DNA of 64,000 nt from CAWARU01 sp963805795 (GTDB taxonomy: Bacteria; Pseudomonadota; Gammaproteobacteria; UBA6186; Azoamicaceae), in the NCBI GenBank assembly GCA_963805795.1, contig CAWDVG010000004.1, positions 558,001 to 622,000 of the forward strand, read 5' to 3'. This document shows positions 17,548 through 26,536 of this stretch, in pieces. Under the pieces are notes generated by a model, which was not told the origin of the DNA, made no database searches, and was given only the letters and a program-made list of their open reading frames with translations. The stretch's first letter is position 1. Every line of letters begins with the position of its first letter. A program made the translations under genes and the position numbers.

Positions 17548-18516
17548 TCATGCGCTTGCCCTTTGTAAACGATCGTGAATAGCTTCCCATTCCATGCTCT
17601 CTGGTGGGGATTCCACTAAAATGCAGTCTGGTTCTAGATGGTCCAACTCCCTAAGGCAGTTATATAAACAGTTGGCATAAACGGAAGCTTCTGGACTTGC
17701 ATTTATCCAAAACACTTGGTTCGAAAGTAGGGCAGGTTTTTTCGAAAAAGACAATACAGCAACGGTTTTATTTTCGGCAATCAATCCAGCTAATTTTTCT
17801 AATAAAAATTTTAGAGGTAATAAAAATAACGGATGTGCCGGTGCATAGTGTAAAAGGGCATTACCCGGTATTTGAATTCCTGAAGCAGTGCCGCCTATTG
17901 AAAGTACTTTTTGATTTAGGGTTTCCTCTAAAGCTTGTTGTGTTATCTTTCCTTTACGTAAAATCATAACTTCACAATCCACCAAATAGACAATGGTAGA
18001 TTCAATACCCACCTCACAGGGGCCGCCATCCAAATAATAATCGACTTTATCCTGCAATTCTGTTCGAACATGTTCAATTCTTGTCGGGCTGATTCGCCCA
18101 GATCGATTCGCCGATGGTGCTGCAACACCCCCTTTAAATTCTTGAAGTAGGGCCAAAGCGACGGGATGGCTGGGCACCCGCAAAGCAACTGTTTCTTGAC
18201 CAGCTGTAAGAGATTTCAGTACATCGGGATGGCGAGGCAGCACAAGAGTTAAGGGGCCGGGCCAAAACTGTTTAGCCAATTTCTGGGCAGCTTTTGGAAT
18301 ATCAATGGCCCAATCGGAGATTGCAGCAGGGTTAGATAGGTGTATAATCAAAGGGTTAGTTGCAGGTCTACCCTTTACGGTAAAGATTTTTTGAACGGCG
18401 GAAGCGCTACGAGCAGAGCCAGCTAACCCATAAACCGTTTCCGTGGGCAAGGCTACGAGTTTTTCTTCTGCCAAAAATCGGGCGGCCGTTTTGATGGATT
18501 TAGGATCAATATGCAT
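17548..18516 (-). CDS. tsaC: L-threonylcarbamoyladenylate synthase, Sua5 type
   Basis: Makes threonylcarbamoyl-AMP from threonine, bicarbonate and ATP for the t6A37 modification of tRNAs that read ANN codons. The YrdC domain has LPTETVYGLAG, KGRPATNPLIIHL, LVLPRHPDV and GVAAPSANRSGRISPT. At 322 aa it is longer than E. coli TsaC because it carries the C-terminal Sua5 domain (about residues 215-320), joined by the linker GIQIPGNALLHYAPAHPLF. The ATG at 18516 gives the conserved start. It is divergent from the cytochrome gene. Confidence 0.94.
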   Translation of the reverse strand: MHIDPKSIKTAARFLAEEKLVALPTETVYGLAGSARSASAVQKIFTVKGRPATNPLIIHLSNPAAISDWAIDIPKAAQKLAKQFWPGPLTLVLPRHPDVLKSLTAGQETVALRVPSHPVALALLQEFKGGVAAPSANRSGRISPTRIEHVRTELQDKVDYYLDGGPCEVGIESTIVYLVDCEVMILRKGKITQQALEETLNQKVLSIGGTASGIQIPGNALLHYAPAHPLFLLPLKFLLEKLAGLIAENKTVAVLSFSKKPALLSNQVFWINASPEASVYANCLYNCLRELDHLEPDCILVESPPESMEWEAIHDRLQRASA

Positions 18517-18605
18517 CTGATTATCACCTGTATAATGTAATGTACATTATCATAATACGAGCTGAAAAATTCGTCTAGATAGCTTTAAAATAGGAGAGAT
18601 TAAAA

Positions 18606-19031
18606 GTGCGGTGGTTTTTAAGGATCGTTATTATTCTGGCAAGCTTTTGCATCGCAGCTTTATGCTTTGCAACCTTGTCTGGATCCTTAAGTGAAACCAA
18701 AATAATGGATAGAATTAAACCTATCGGTACAGTGAATGTGGAAGCCAACCCCACTGCGCAAGCCGAAAAAAAGGTCAATACCGCCATTTCAGACATCGGA
18801 CAAAATCGATACGAACAAACTTGTAAAATGTGTCATGAAACAGGCCTGGCAGATGCTCCCAAATTTGGAAATAAGGCTGATTGGAAGCCGCGAATTGATC
18901 AGGGCATGGAAACACTTGTTAAAAATGCGATACATGGTTTTAAAGCCATGCCGCCTAAAGGAGGTTGTGTGAGCTGTTCTGATGAAGAAATTCAAAAAGC
19001 AGTTGAATATATGGTTTCTAAATCCAAATAA
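18606..19031 (+). CDS. cytochrome c5-type monohaem protein
   Basis: A 141-residue c-type cytochrome with a GTG start. The N-terminus is a signal peptide or anchor (IVIILASFCIAALCFATL). The haem site is CKMCH, with an axial Met in FKAMPPKGG. A second Cys pair (GCVSC) is typical of cytochrome c5 and forms a disulphide. It would carry electrons in the periplasm, probably to a terminal oxidase. It is followed after 11 bases by the dipeptidase gene on the same strand. Confidence 0.92.
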   Translation: MRWFLRIVIILASFCIAALCFATLSGSLSETKIMDRIKPIGTVNVEANPTAQAEKKVNTAISDIGQNRYEQTCKMCHETGLADAPKFGNKADWKPRIDQGMETLVKNAIHGFKAMPPKGGCVSCSDEEIQKAVEYMVSKSK

Positions 19032-19042
19032 GGAGAATAAAG

Positions 19043-19663
19043 ATGTTACCTGCAGGTTTTATTTATCTAGAAGATCCACGAATTATTTTATCCATGAATT
19101 ATGTGGGAGCCAAAAATTTCATGGGTCGTCCAGTGAATGGTTATCATACGTCTGTTTGCATTTTAACAACAGAAGCTGCCAACGCTTTGATAGCATTACA
19201 AGATAAACTTGATCAAAAACATAGAGGACTTTGTCTTAAAATATTTGATGCCTATCGCCCAATACAGGCGGTTTCAGATTTTAAAAAATGGGCTTTAGAC
19301 CCGCATGATCAAATTATGAAAGCAGAATATTACCCTACCTTGGCAAAACCTGAGCTTTTTAAACAAGGCTATATTGCGGAAAAATCTTCCCATTCACGCG
19401 GAAGTACAGTTGACTTAACCTTAGTTGAACGTCAGTCCGAACATCAACATCAGGAATTGGATATGGGAACCATTTTCGACTATTTCCATGAACATTCTCA
19501 CACAGAAAACCCCACCATTCCGGAAAGAGCAAAAGCCAATAGAACCTTATTAAAAAATTTAATGCATGAATTTGGTTTCGAAAATTATCCCTTCGAATGG
19601 TGGCATTTTACATTAAGAAATGAACCCTTTGCAGATACTTATTTTGATTTTCCAGTTCGTTAA
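19043..19663 (+). CDS. ddpX: D-alanyl-D-alanine dipeptidase (VanX/DdpX family)
   Basis: A 206-residue zinc dipeptidase that splits D-Ala-D-Ala. The zinc and catalytic motifs of peptidase family M15D are present: SSHSRGSTVDLTLV (His and Asp ligands) and FEWWHFTL (catalytic Glu and His ligand). FDAYRPIQAVSDF is also typical. No signal peptide is seen, so action is probably cytoplasmic, in recycling of cell-wall dipeptide rather than vancomycin resistance; no vanHA genes are nearby. The ATG at 19043 follows AGGAGA. Confidence 0.93.
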   Translation: MLPAGFIYLEDPRIILSMNYVGAKNFMGRPVNGYHTSVCILTTEAANALIALQDKLDQKHRGLCLKIFDAYRPIQAVSDFKKWALDPHDQIMKAEYYPTLAKPELFKQGYIAEKSSHSRGSTVDLTLVERQSEHQHQELDMGTIFDYFHEHSHTENPTIPERAKANRTLLKNLMHEFGFENYPFEWWHFTLRNEPFADTYFDFPVR

Positions 19664-19749
19664 CGTTATACTCTTCGCAAACGAATTTTATGCGTTGTTG
19701 CGCATCCTTAGCGAACAATGCTCATGTATTATCCATACACTAAAGGAAA

Positions 19750-20250
19750 ATGTCTCATATGCAAGCACTCGTATCCATCATCATGGGCTCACAAGCGGAT
19801 TGGGAAACGCTTCAACATGCAGAACTCACATTAGGTATTCTTGGAATTCCTCGCGAAGTGAAAGTGCTTTCTTCTTATAAAACTCCAGACCTCGTAAAAG
19901 AATATGCGCAAAATGCTGAAGAACGCGGTTTGCAAGTGATTATTGCTGGTGAAGGTTTTGCAGCACATTTACCTGCACTGCTCGCCACCTATACACTTTT
20001 ACCCGTGCTGGGCGTTCCCATTGCAAATGAACCCTTGCAGGGCACAGATTCTTTGCTTTCTATGCTACAAATGCCGCAAGGCATGCCGATAGGTACTTTG
20101 GCTATTGGTAGAGTAGGAGCCATTAATGCAGCGCTTTTAGCAGCTCAGATCTTAGGGATCAATCACCCTAAAATAAAAGCAGCCGTTTTAGAATATCGGG
20201 CTGGGCAAAGAAAAAAAATAATCGATAATCCTGATCCAAGGAAGGGTTAA
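19750..20250 (+). CDS. purE: PurE-like N5-CAIR mutase, with a substituted catalytic histidine
   Basis: PurE converts N5-carboxyaminoimidazole ribonucleotide to CAIR in purine synthesis. The 166-residue protein aligns along its length: IIMGSQADWETLQHA, VIIAGEGFAAHLPAL, LLPVLGVPI, MPIGTLAIGRVGAINAALLA and the C-terminal NPDPRKG. The catalytic motif is SSYKTPD instead of SAHRTPD, so Tyr43 stands where the catalytic histidine (His45 in E. coli) is expected. GAGGAAHLPG is also altered to GEGFAAHLPA. No purK is adjacent. It may be a divergent active enzyme, a paralogue or a degenerate copy. Confidence 0.85.
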   Translation: MSHMQALVSIIMGSQADWETLQHAELTLGILGIPREVKVLSSYKTPDLVKEYAQNAEERGLQVIIAGEGFAAHLPALLATYTLLPVLGVPIANEPLQGTDSLLSMLQMPQGMPIGTLAIGRVGAINAALLAAQILGINHPKIKAAVLEYRAGQRKKIIDNPDPRKG

Positions 20251-20340
20251 AAAGTGCTGCAAGATTGATTTAATATTAAATCCAATTTTCAAGTTTTAGA
20301 TTTGGGAAATGGACAAACTCCCTCATAAGTGTCTTGGAAT

Positions 20341-20398
20341 TTCCAAAATAAGGCCTTATAATATCTAAAGATGGATAAAATGACCCCTTATTTTGGAA
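20341..20398 (+). promoter_or_regulatory. inverted repeat covering the ribosome-binding site of the DUF4143 gene
   Basis: Perfect 13-bp arms TTCCAAAATAAGG (20341-20353) and CCTTATTTTGGAA (20386-20398) are 32 bases apart. The right arm covers the presumed Shine-Dalgarno TTGGAA, six bases before the ATG at 20405. A folded mRNA would hide the start, or the arms could be a repressor site. Confidence 0.45.
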
Positions 20399-20404
20399 TT
20401 TTTC

Positions 20405-21790
20405 ATGCAAATACACCGATCTGAATTAGACCTACTACTAAAATGGCTAAATAAGCCCAGCAGAAAGCCACTTGTTATCCGTGGAGCAAGGCAGGTTGGC
20501 AAATCCACCTTGGTCCGCCAATTAGCCAAAGTCAGTGATCGTTTTTGCCTGGAATTTAACTTCGAAACAAAACCAGAGCTAATAGATTTCTTTTCGAGCA
20601 ACGATCCTAAAAAAATATTCAAGGAACTTGCTACCTATATTGGAAAACCTACTCTAAGTGCAGAAACAACTTTGTTATTTTTAGATGAAATACAAGCAGC
20701 GCCTCAATTGCTAGCTGCATTACGATATTTTTATGAACAATTCCCAGAGCTTCCGGTGATTGCAGCAGGCTCATTATTAGATTTTGTTCTGGAACAACCT
20801 GAATTTTCGATGCCAGTAGGAAGAATAGAATATTTTTTCTTAGGTCCTTTATCCTTCGAAGATTTCTTAAGGGCAATGGGAGAAACTACTTGGCTTGATT
20901 GGTTAAGAGCCTATTCTATTCAAGACAAAGTGGCCATACCCACTCACGAACGCTTAATAGAATATGTCAAGCAATATTGGCTCATTGGTGGCATGCCAGA
21001 AATCGTTGCTCATTATAGCGAGCATCAAGATTTTTCTGAAGCCAATAATTTAAAACTCAATATCCTGCAAACTTATCAGGATGATTTCCATAAATATGGG
21101 CGTCACAAACAAATTCCTTTACTGCGTCGTGCTTTTCAAACCATACCTGGCTTGATTGGTCAAACGATTAAATATAGCCAGATCGATCGCGATGCCAAAT
21201 CTTCACAAGTTAAAGAAGCTTTAGAATACTTAAATTTAGCTAAAGTAATTCACTTAATTTATCACAGTCATGCAAATGGGTTACCTTTACGTGCTCAAAT
21301 AGATACCAAAACTTTCAAAGCCATCTTTTTAGATATTGGTTTACAATGTGCTGCATTAGGCCTCAATCATTTAGCAGTAACTAAGGCACCTGATTGGGCA
21401 TGGATCAATCGAGGAAGTCTTGCAGAACAATTTATAGGACAATCTTTTCTGACATTATCTCCCTCTTATCATGCTCCAGAACTTTTTTACTGGGTAAGAG
21501 AAAAAGCACAAGCAGCCGCAGAAGTTGATTATGTATGGCAATGGGAAAATCAATTAATTCCTATCGAGGTAAAAGCTGGAAAAACGGGTCGTCTAAAATC
21601 ATTACATTATTTTATTAAAGAAAAACATTGGGATCTCGCCTTTAGATTTAATACGGATCTCCCCAGTTTTTTAAAAACCGATGTAAACTTGCCCAACGAA
21701 AAAACGATTCATTTTCGTTTACTCTCAATGCCTTTTTATCTTGTAGGACAACTAAACCGTTTAATGGCATCTATTTCAGGCATGGAATGA
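20405..21790 (+). CDS. AAA ATPase with DUF4143 domain
   Basis: A 461-residue protein. The N-terminal AAA domain has Walker A RGARQVGKSTLVRQ near residue 32 and Walker B LLFLDEIQAAP, followed by AAGSLLDF (sensor). The C-terminal DUF4143 domain covers about residues 200-420 and has a restriction-endonuclease-like core ending in IPIEVKAGKTGRLKSL. The family is widespread, often horizontally mobile, and its role is unknown. The ATG at 20405 is preferred to an in-frame TTG at 20393, because the protein then starts MQIHRSELD as family members do. It stands alone and is convergent with a small minus-strand gene. Confidence 0.9.
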   Translation: MQIHRSELDLLLKWLNKPSRKPLVIRGARQVGKSTLVRQLAKVSDRFCLEFNFETKPELIDFFSSNDPKKIFKELATYIGKPTLSAETTLLFLDEIQAAPQLLAALRYFYEQFPELPVIAAGSLLDFVLEQPEFSMPVGRIEYFFLGPLSFEDFLRAMGETTWLDWLRAYSIQDKVAIPTHERLIEYVKQYWLIGGMPEIVAHYSEHQDFSEANNLKLNILQTYQDDFHKYGRHKQIPLLRRAFQTIPGLIGQTIKYSQIDRDAKSSQVKEALEYLNLAKVIHLIYHSHANGLPLRAQIDTKTFKAIFLDIGLQCAALGLNHLAVTKAPDWAWINRGSLAEQFIGQSFLTLSPSYHAPELFYWVREKAQAAAEVDYVWQWENQLIPIEVKAGKTGRLKSLHYFIKEKHWDLAFRFNTDLPSFLKTDVNLPNEKTIHFRLLSMPFYLVGQLNRLMASISGME

Positions 21791-21823
21791 AAGTAATATC
21801 TCAATATGCCTATCAGATTGGTC

Positions 21824-22156
21824 CTATTTCTTTATTACAACGCCCGCCGCCACAGCAGCCGTTGTAGTAGGTTGCACAACAACGCCTGCAGCATTTACTT
21901 GTGCTGCGGTGGTCGTAGCTGCAGTTGCAGCTGCGTGAGCATCTCTGGCTGTCAAAATAGGTTTCCCTTCAGGTTTCTCTGTAGCCGTTTGTTTTGAATT
22001 ATGCACATAGATTTTATCAGCCAACACAAGCATAGTTTTAACCAAAAAGGGCCAGATGTCATTAAATGTATCATTTAGAATGCCTGCTAAATTTATTTCT
22101 CCAGCTGATTTTGTGTCTGTCAGTGTTGTAGGGGTAACCGCCATATGAACTCCCAA
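21824..22156 (-). CDS. small Ala/Thr-rich protein of unknown function
   Basis: A 110-residue protein (or 106 from the second Met, MAVTPTTLTD). Residues 20-50 form an amphipathic to hydrophobic segment (LNDTFNDIWPFLVKTMLVLA). The C-terminal 45 residues are low complexity, rich in Ala, Thr and Val (AAATAATTTAAQVNAAGVVV). No family is recognised. It could be a small effector-like or phasin-like protein; evidence is only an open frame with plausible composition. Confidence 0.5.
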   Translation of the reverse strand: MGVHMAVTPTTLTDTKSAGEINLAGILNDTFNDIWPFLVKTMLVLADKIYVHNSKQTATEKPEGKPILTARDAHAAATAATTTAAQVNAAGVVVQPTTTAAVAAGVVIKK

Positions 22157-22362
22157 ACAATAAGTAACTTTTCTAAATAATTAACACTTTAAAGTAATTG
22201 GATGACTATAACAATAATAACGATAAAAAATAGAATCTGCTACTGTGTGTCGATTTGAAAAACTAAAATAATTTTTTGAAATTTAGAAAATATCTGAATT
22301 TTGAAGAACTCCCGACTGATAATTGGGAGATTCTTCTCGGTAGAGAAAACGCTTTTTTTATT

Positions 22363-22402
22363 GGCTTGCTCACCTCCCCTTGAACGGGGAGGTGAGCAAG
22401 CC
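22363..22402. repeat. 17-bp perfect hairpin downstream of the cio operon
   Basis: Arms GGCTTGCTCACCTCCCC (22363-22379) and GGGGAGGTGAGCAAGCC (22386-22402) flank a 6-base loop. On the minus strand it follows the cioAB operon by about 15 bases but lacks a T-run after the stem; on the plus strand a T-run precedes it. It may end the operon or be a small mobile palindromic repeat. A weaker hairpin, CTCCC...GGGAG, lies just to its left. Confidence 0.7.
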
Positions 22403-22416
22403 CTTCCGTTCGAAAA

Positions 22417-22617
22417 TTATGAAAAAATCATCCTACTTATCCAAAACAAACTTCTGGTTCCATAAGCCAGCACAAAAGTTCCAAGCAGGCCTAAACACCA
22501 AAGCAAAACAAACCAAAGCCAAGCTTTAAATTTTGGATGTGTATTTAAACTTTGTTTAAGGGATTGCAGAAGATTATCAATAATGGTGTTCTTCAGAAGA
22601 TTTTCCTCTAAAAACAT
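22417..22617 (-). CDS. DUF2474/CydX-like small subunit of cytochrome bd oxidase
   Basis: A 66-residue protein whose C-terminal half is one membrane helix, KAWLWFVLLWCLGLLGTF, matching the DUF2474 pattern of small subunits that accompany cyanide-insensitive bd oxidases. The frame overlaps the 3' end of cioB by 41 bases and is on the same strand, so it is translationally coupled. The N-terminal 28 residues are hydrophilic and unusual for the family; a later start is possible but no better Met is seen. Confidence 0.75.
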   Translation of the reverse strand: MFLEENLLKNTIIDNLLQSLKQSLNTHPKFKAWLWFVLLWCLGLLGTFVLAYGTRSLFWISRMIFS

Positions 22618-23599
22618 AATAGGAATAAAAGGTATAGCCTAGAATAAAAGGTAATAAAAGCAAAACTCCTACTAGAAGCAAACTCTGTGATGGTGGGGCA
22701 GCAGCGGCTTGCCAATAGGCGACTTTATAAGGCACGATCCAGGGCCAAAGGCTAATCGCAAGCCCAATGTAGCATAATAAAAACAGCAATATCGTATAAA
22801 TAAAGGGTCTCCATTCATAGCTTTTCCAAACCAAGAAATAGAAAAGCCGAATCCCTAGAAAAAAACTGAATAGGGGAATGGGCAATAAATAGAAAAAGTT
22901 GGGTAAAGAAAACCAGCGTAAACGAATTCCCTCATTAAAAAATGGTACCCAAAGACTGACCAAGCCCATAAATAAGAACACGTATATTAGAGTATATGCT
23001 GCCGATTTTCTTGCCCATTTTTGGGTTTCATCTTCCGTTTTCATCACTAGCCAAGTCGCGCCTAATAAGCAATAGCCGAAGATAAGTGCGATACCAGTCA
23101 TTATGGGAAATGGATTTAACCAGTCAAAACTACTTCCAACAAAAACTCGGCCTGATACATCAATCCCTCTCACGAGAGTACCTAGCATTGTGCCCTGAAA
23201 AAATGCCGCAGTGAGGGAACCAAAATGAAACGCGTAATCCCATATTTTTCGATGCGACTCATCTGCTTTAAAACGAAATTCAAAAGCGACACCGCGAAAT
23301 ATCAGGCCTAACAACATCATAATCACCGGAATATAAAAGGCGGGCATTAAAATAGAATAGGCAAGAGGAAACGCAGCAAATAAACCTCCGCCCCCTAATA
23401 CCAGCCAAGTTTCATTGCCGTCCCAAAATGGCGCAATGGAGTTCATCATTTTATTGCGACAAGCATCGGTTGGAGCAAAGGGAAACAAGATACCAACACC
23501 CAGATCAAAACCATCTAGCAATATATACATAAAAATGGCTAGTGCAATAATGCCACCCCAGACTAAAGGCAAATTAATATAGGCTGAAAAATCAAACAT
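22577..23599 (-). CDS. cioB: cytochrome bd-type quinol oxidase subunit II
   Basis: Subunit II of the bd oxidase, a multi-helix membrane protein that pairs with subunit I. Landmarks are LDGFDLGVGILFPF, the NSIAPFWDGNETWLVLGGGG segment and the first helix LPLVWGGIIALAIFMYILL. Length (340 aa) is right for the CioB/CydB family. It overlaps cioA by 8 bases. The enzyme reduces O2 at low tension and resists cyanide and nitric oxide, useful in a host cell. Confidence 0.95.
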   Translation of the reverse strand: MFDFSAYINLPLVWGGIIALAIFMYILLDGFDLGVGILFPFAPTDACRNKMMNSIAPFWDGNETWLVLGGGGLFAAFPLAYSILMPAFYIPVIMMLLGLIFRGVAFEFRFKADESHRKIWDYAFHFGSLTAAFFQGTMLGTLVRGIDVSGRVFVGSSFDWLNPFPIMTGIALIFGYCLLGATWLVMKTEDETQKWARKSAAYTLIYVFLFMGLVSLWVPFFNEGIRLRWFSLPNFFYLLPIPLFSFFLGIRLFYFLVWKSYEWRPFIYTILLFLLCYIGLAISLWPWIVPYKVAYWQAAAAPPSQSLLLVGVLLLLPFILGYTFYSYYVFRGKSSEEHHY

Positions 23600-25013
23600 G
23601 CTGAGCTCCTTGTGGATTCAGTTTTATTTTTCCTAATTTAAATATATCGCTTAGTAATACAGGGTGGTCGACCCCGTGTTTTCCAAAGGTGGCTTCTTTC
23701 GTTTCTGGACCTTTTTGAATTAATTTAAGAATATAATACGTGCCTGCACCAAATATTAAAATATATACGACAATAAACGTCGACAACGAAATTAGAACTT
23801 CAATACCTAAAATATTAGAAACCACATCCCGAGTACGTAACATGCCATAAACTACATAGGGTTGCCGCCCTATTTCAGTGACCATCCAACCAAACAGAAT
23901 TGCAGCGAATCCTGAAGGCGTCATTAATATACACCAAGCTTGAAACCAGCGGGTTGAAAATAATTTTTTATGCCAATTTAAAATAAATGCGCAAATACCA
24001 GTGAGTAACATTAAAACACCGATCCCCACCATCAAACGGAAACAATAAAAAAGAGGTGCAACGGGAGGGCGATCTTCTGCTTTCCAAGTTTTCAAGCCCT
24101 TCACTTCTCCATCTAGCGTATGAGTTAAAATTAAACTACCCAATTTGGGTATTTCGATGGAGAATAGATTTTTTTCAGCCTTTGTATCAGGCCATGCAAA
24201 GAGTGTTAAAGGAACTGATTTGCTTGTCTCCCATATAGCTTCAATGCCTGCAATTTTTGCCGGTTGATATTTAAGCGTATTTAAACCATGCATGTCACCA
24301 AAAAGAATTTGAATGGGAGTCACAAAAATGGCCATCAACATGGCCATGCCTAGCATGATTTTGGCGTGCTTTAAATATTTTTGATGCCATAGATACCAAG
24401 AAGCGATACCCCCCACTACAAAAGCGGTAGTAAGATACGTGGCTGTTACCATATGGAAAAATCGATATAGAAAAGAAGGATTAAAAATAACATCCATCCA
24501 ATTAGTGGGATGAAAAAGGGTATCTTTAATTTCATAGCCCGCAGGAGTGTGCATCCAACTATTGGCGGATAGAATCCAAAAAGCAGAAATAAGAGTGCCT
24601 ATCGCAACCACGAGCGTTGCAGTGAAATGCATTCTTCGACTCACTCTCTCCCAACCAAAGAGCATAATACCCAAAAAGGTAGATTCCAGAAAAAATGCAG
24701 TTAGAACTTCAAAACCCAATAGTGGTCCCAAAACATTCCCCACCTTATCGGAAAAACCAGACCAATTTGTACCAATTTGATAAGAAAGAACAACCCCTGA
24801 TACGACACCCATACCAAAGGTAACGGCAAAAATTTTGACCCAAAATTTATAAATTTCTTTATAAGTGTCTTCTCCCGTGAAGAGCCAAAGGCCCTCTAAC
24901 ACAGCTAACCAGCTAGCCAAACCAATGGTGAAGGAGGGAAATAATATATGAAAACTAATCGTAAATGCGAATTGAATACGTGAAAGAATGAGAGGGTCGA
25001 ATTCCATAATCAT
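23592..25013 (-). CDS. cioA: cytochrome bd-type quinol oxidase subunit I
   Basis: Subunit I binds the haems and oxidises quinol. It begins near FDPLILSRIQFAFTISFHIL, with the high-spin haem His in FHIL; RFFHMVTATYLTTAFVVGG carries another haem ligand, and GRQPYVVYGMLRTRD is conserved. At 473 aa with a short Q-loop it is of the cyanide-insensitive (CioA) type rather than E. coli CydA. The start is one of two Met codons (25013 or 25007). It is the first gene of cioA-cioB-DUF2474, divergent from rarA. Confidence 0.95.
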   Translation of the reverse strand: MIMEFDPLILSRIQFAFTISFHILFPSFTIGLASWLAVLEGLWLFTGEDTYKEIYKFWVKIFAVTFGMGVVSGVVLSYQIGTNWSGFSDKVGNVLGPLLGFEVLTAFFLESTFLGIMLFGWERVSRRMHFTATLVVAIGTLISAFWILSANSWMHTPAGYEIKDTLFHPTNWMDVIFNPSFLYRFFHMVTATYLTTAFVVGGIASWYLWHQKYLKHAKIMLGMAMLMAIFVTPIQILFGDMHGLNTLKYQPAKIAGIEAIWETSKSVPLTLFAWPDTKAEKNLFSIEIPKLGSLILTHTLDGEVKGLKTWKAEDRPPVAPLFYCFRLMVGIGVLMLLTGICAFILNWHKKLFSTRWFQAWCILMTPSGFAAILFGWMVTEIGRQPYVVYGMLRTRDVVSNILGIEVLISLSTFIVVYILIFGAGTYYILKLIQKGPETKEATFGKHGVDHPVLLSDIFKLGKIKLNPQGAQHV

Positions 25014-25204
25014 TAAATCCTATTTTGGCTAATTTATTCAATTTTAGCATATGCACCTAAGGCATTCTATCCATTCTTTGATAACTTAAGAATAAGATAA
25101 GCTTCATGTGTCTTCTTTACATTAAGGCACCCGTTGTTTTTCTCTAAAATATTCATTATAATTAAATTTTCTACCCAATTTATTTTCTTATTACTCTTAA
25201 AAGT

Positions 25205-26536
25205 ATGCTTAAACAAAATTTAACTCAGAGTCGCCCATTAGCTGCAGAACTTCGTCCACAGAACCTAAATGAGTTTGTGGGGCAAACCCATATTTTGGGG
25301 GAGGGACAAGCATTAAGAAGAATGATTGAACAAGGCAGTTTACAATCCATGATTTTATGGGGACCTCCTGGCACTGGAAAAACAACCCTTGCCTATATAA
25401 TGGCAACTCTGGCCCATGCACAGTTTTTAAGCCTTTCAGCTGTGATGTCTGGGGTAAAAGAAATTCGAGAAGCGGTACAAAAAGCTCAAACGGCTAAAAA
25501 AGAAGAAAATAAGCCCACCCTTCTTTTTGTAGATGAAGTCCATCGTTTTAATAAATCCCAGCAAGATGCTTTTTTGCCTTTTGTAGAAGATGGAACGCTT
25601 ACCTTTATTGGCGCCACTACCGAAAATCCGTCATTTGAATTAAACAACGCTTTACTGTCCCGCTGTGCAGTTTATGTGCTCCAACCCTTAGAAGAGAAGG
25701 ATCTTCTGCTTATTCTCAAGAGAGCTACAGATTATCTGGAGCAATCTCTATCTTCTCAAAACAATAAATCCTATGAAATTCATATTGAAGAATCATTAAA
25801 ATTAAAATTGGTCCAACACGCCGATCAGGATGCGCGCCAGCTTCTTAATATGTTAGAAATGTTGATTCAACAAAGTCCGAAAGGCCAAGAAACTATTCTT
25901 ATTGATGAAGCCATTTTTAAAAAAACGATTCAAGGCTCTTTACGTCGTTTTGATAAAGGAGGCGAGCATTTTTATGATCAAATTTCTGCCCTACATAAAG
26001 CCGTTCGCGGCTCCTCTCCCGATGGAGCCTTATATTGGTATGCTCGTATGTTAGATGGCGGTTGTGATCCTCTTTATATTGCAAGGCGCGTGGTGCGCAT
26101 GGCTACCGAAGACATTGGCAATGCCGATCCCAGAGCCTTAGAAGTTGCTTTAAACGCTTGGGAAACACAAGAAAGATTGGGCTCGCCAGAAGGGGAGTTG
26201 GCTATTGCACAGGCCATTGTCTATATGGCAGTGGCCCCCAAAAGCAATGCCGTTTATATTGCCTTTGCTGCAGCCAAACAAGACGCAAAAGATAAAGGCT
26301 CGTTGCCTGTACCATTACATATTCGCAATGCGCCGACAAAGCTTATGAAAAATTTAGGCTATGGAAAAGAATATCGTTATGATCATGACGAAGAAAATGC
26401 CTTTGCAGCAGGCCAAACTTATTTTCCAGAAGCTTTAGGTGAACAAAAATACTACCATCCCGTAAATAGGGGTCTTGAAATCAAAATAAAAGAAAAATTA
26501 GATTCGCTGCGAGCGGAGCAGGATGTGAACTCGTAG
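25205..26536 (+). CDS. rarA: replication-associated recombination protein A (RarA/MgsA)
   Basis: RarA is a clamp-loader-related AAA ATPase that acts at stalled forks. Visible motifs: RPQNLNEFVGQTHILG at the start, Walker A WGPPGTGKTTLAYI near residue 55, Walker B LFVDEVHRFNKSQQDAFLP, GATTENPSFELNNALLSRC (sensor 1 and arginine finger), and the C-terminal tetramer domain (AIVYMAVAPKSNAVYIAF). Length (443 aa) is typical. The last ten residues, LRAEQDVNS, are less conserved; a second copy of this 3' end, encoding LKTERNKNS, lies at about 30601-30663. Confidence 0.96.
   Translation: MLKQNLTQSRPLAAELRPQNLNEFVGQTHILGEGQALRRMIEQGSLQSMILWGPPGTGKTTLAYIMATLAHAQFLSLSAVMSGVKEIREAVQKAQTAKKEENKPTLLFVDEVHRFNKSQQDAFLPFVEDGTLTFIGATTENPSFELNNALLSRCAVYVLQPLEEKDLLLILKRATDYLEQSLSSQNNKSYEIHIEESLKLKLVQHADQDARQLLNMLEMLIQQSPKGQETILIDEAIFKKTIQGSLRRFDKGGEHFYDQISALHKAVRGSSPDGALYWYARMLDGGCDPLYIARRVVRMATEDIGNADPRALEVALNAWETQERLGSPEGELAIAQAIVYMAVAPKSNAVYIAFAAAKQDAKDKGSLPVPLHIRNAPTKLMKNLGYGKEYRYDHDEENAFAAGQTYFPEALGEQKYYHPVNRGLEIKIKEKLDSLRAEQDVNS

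Noticed and set aside
19043..19663. Vancomycin-resistance determinant (VanX)
   Set aside because: No vanH, vanA or vanRS genes are present and the cell type is Gram-negative; a cell-wall recycling dipeptidase is the better call.
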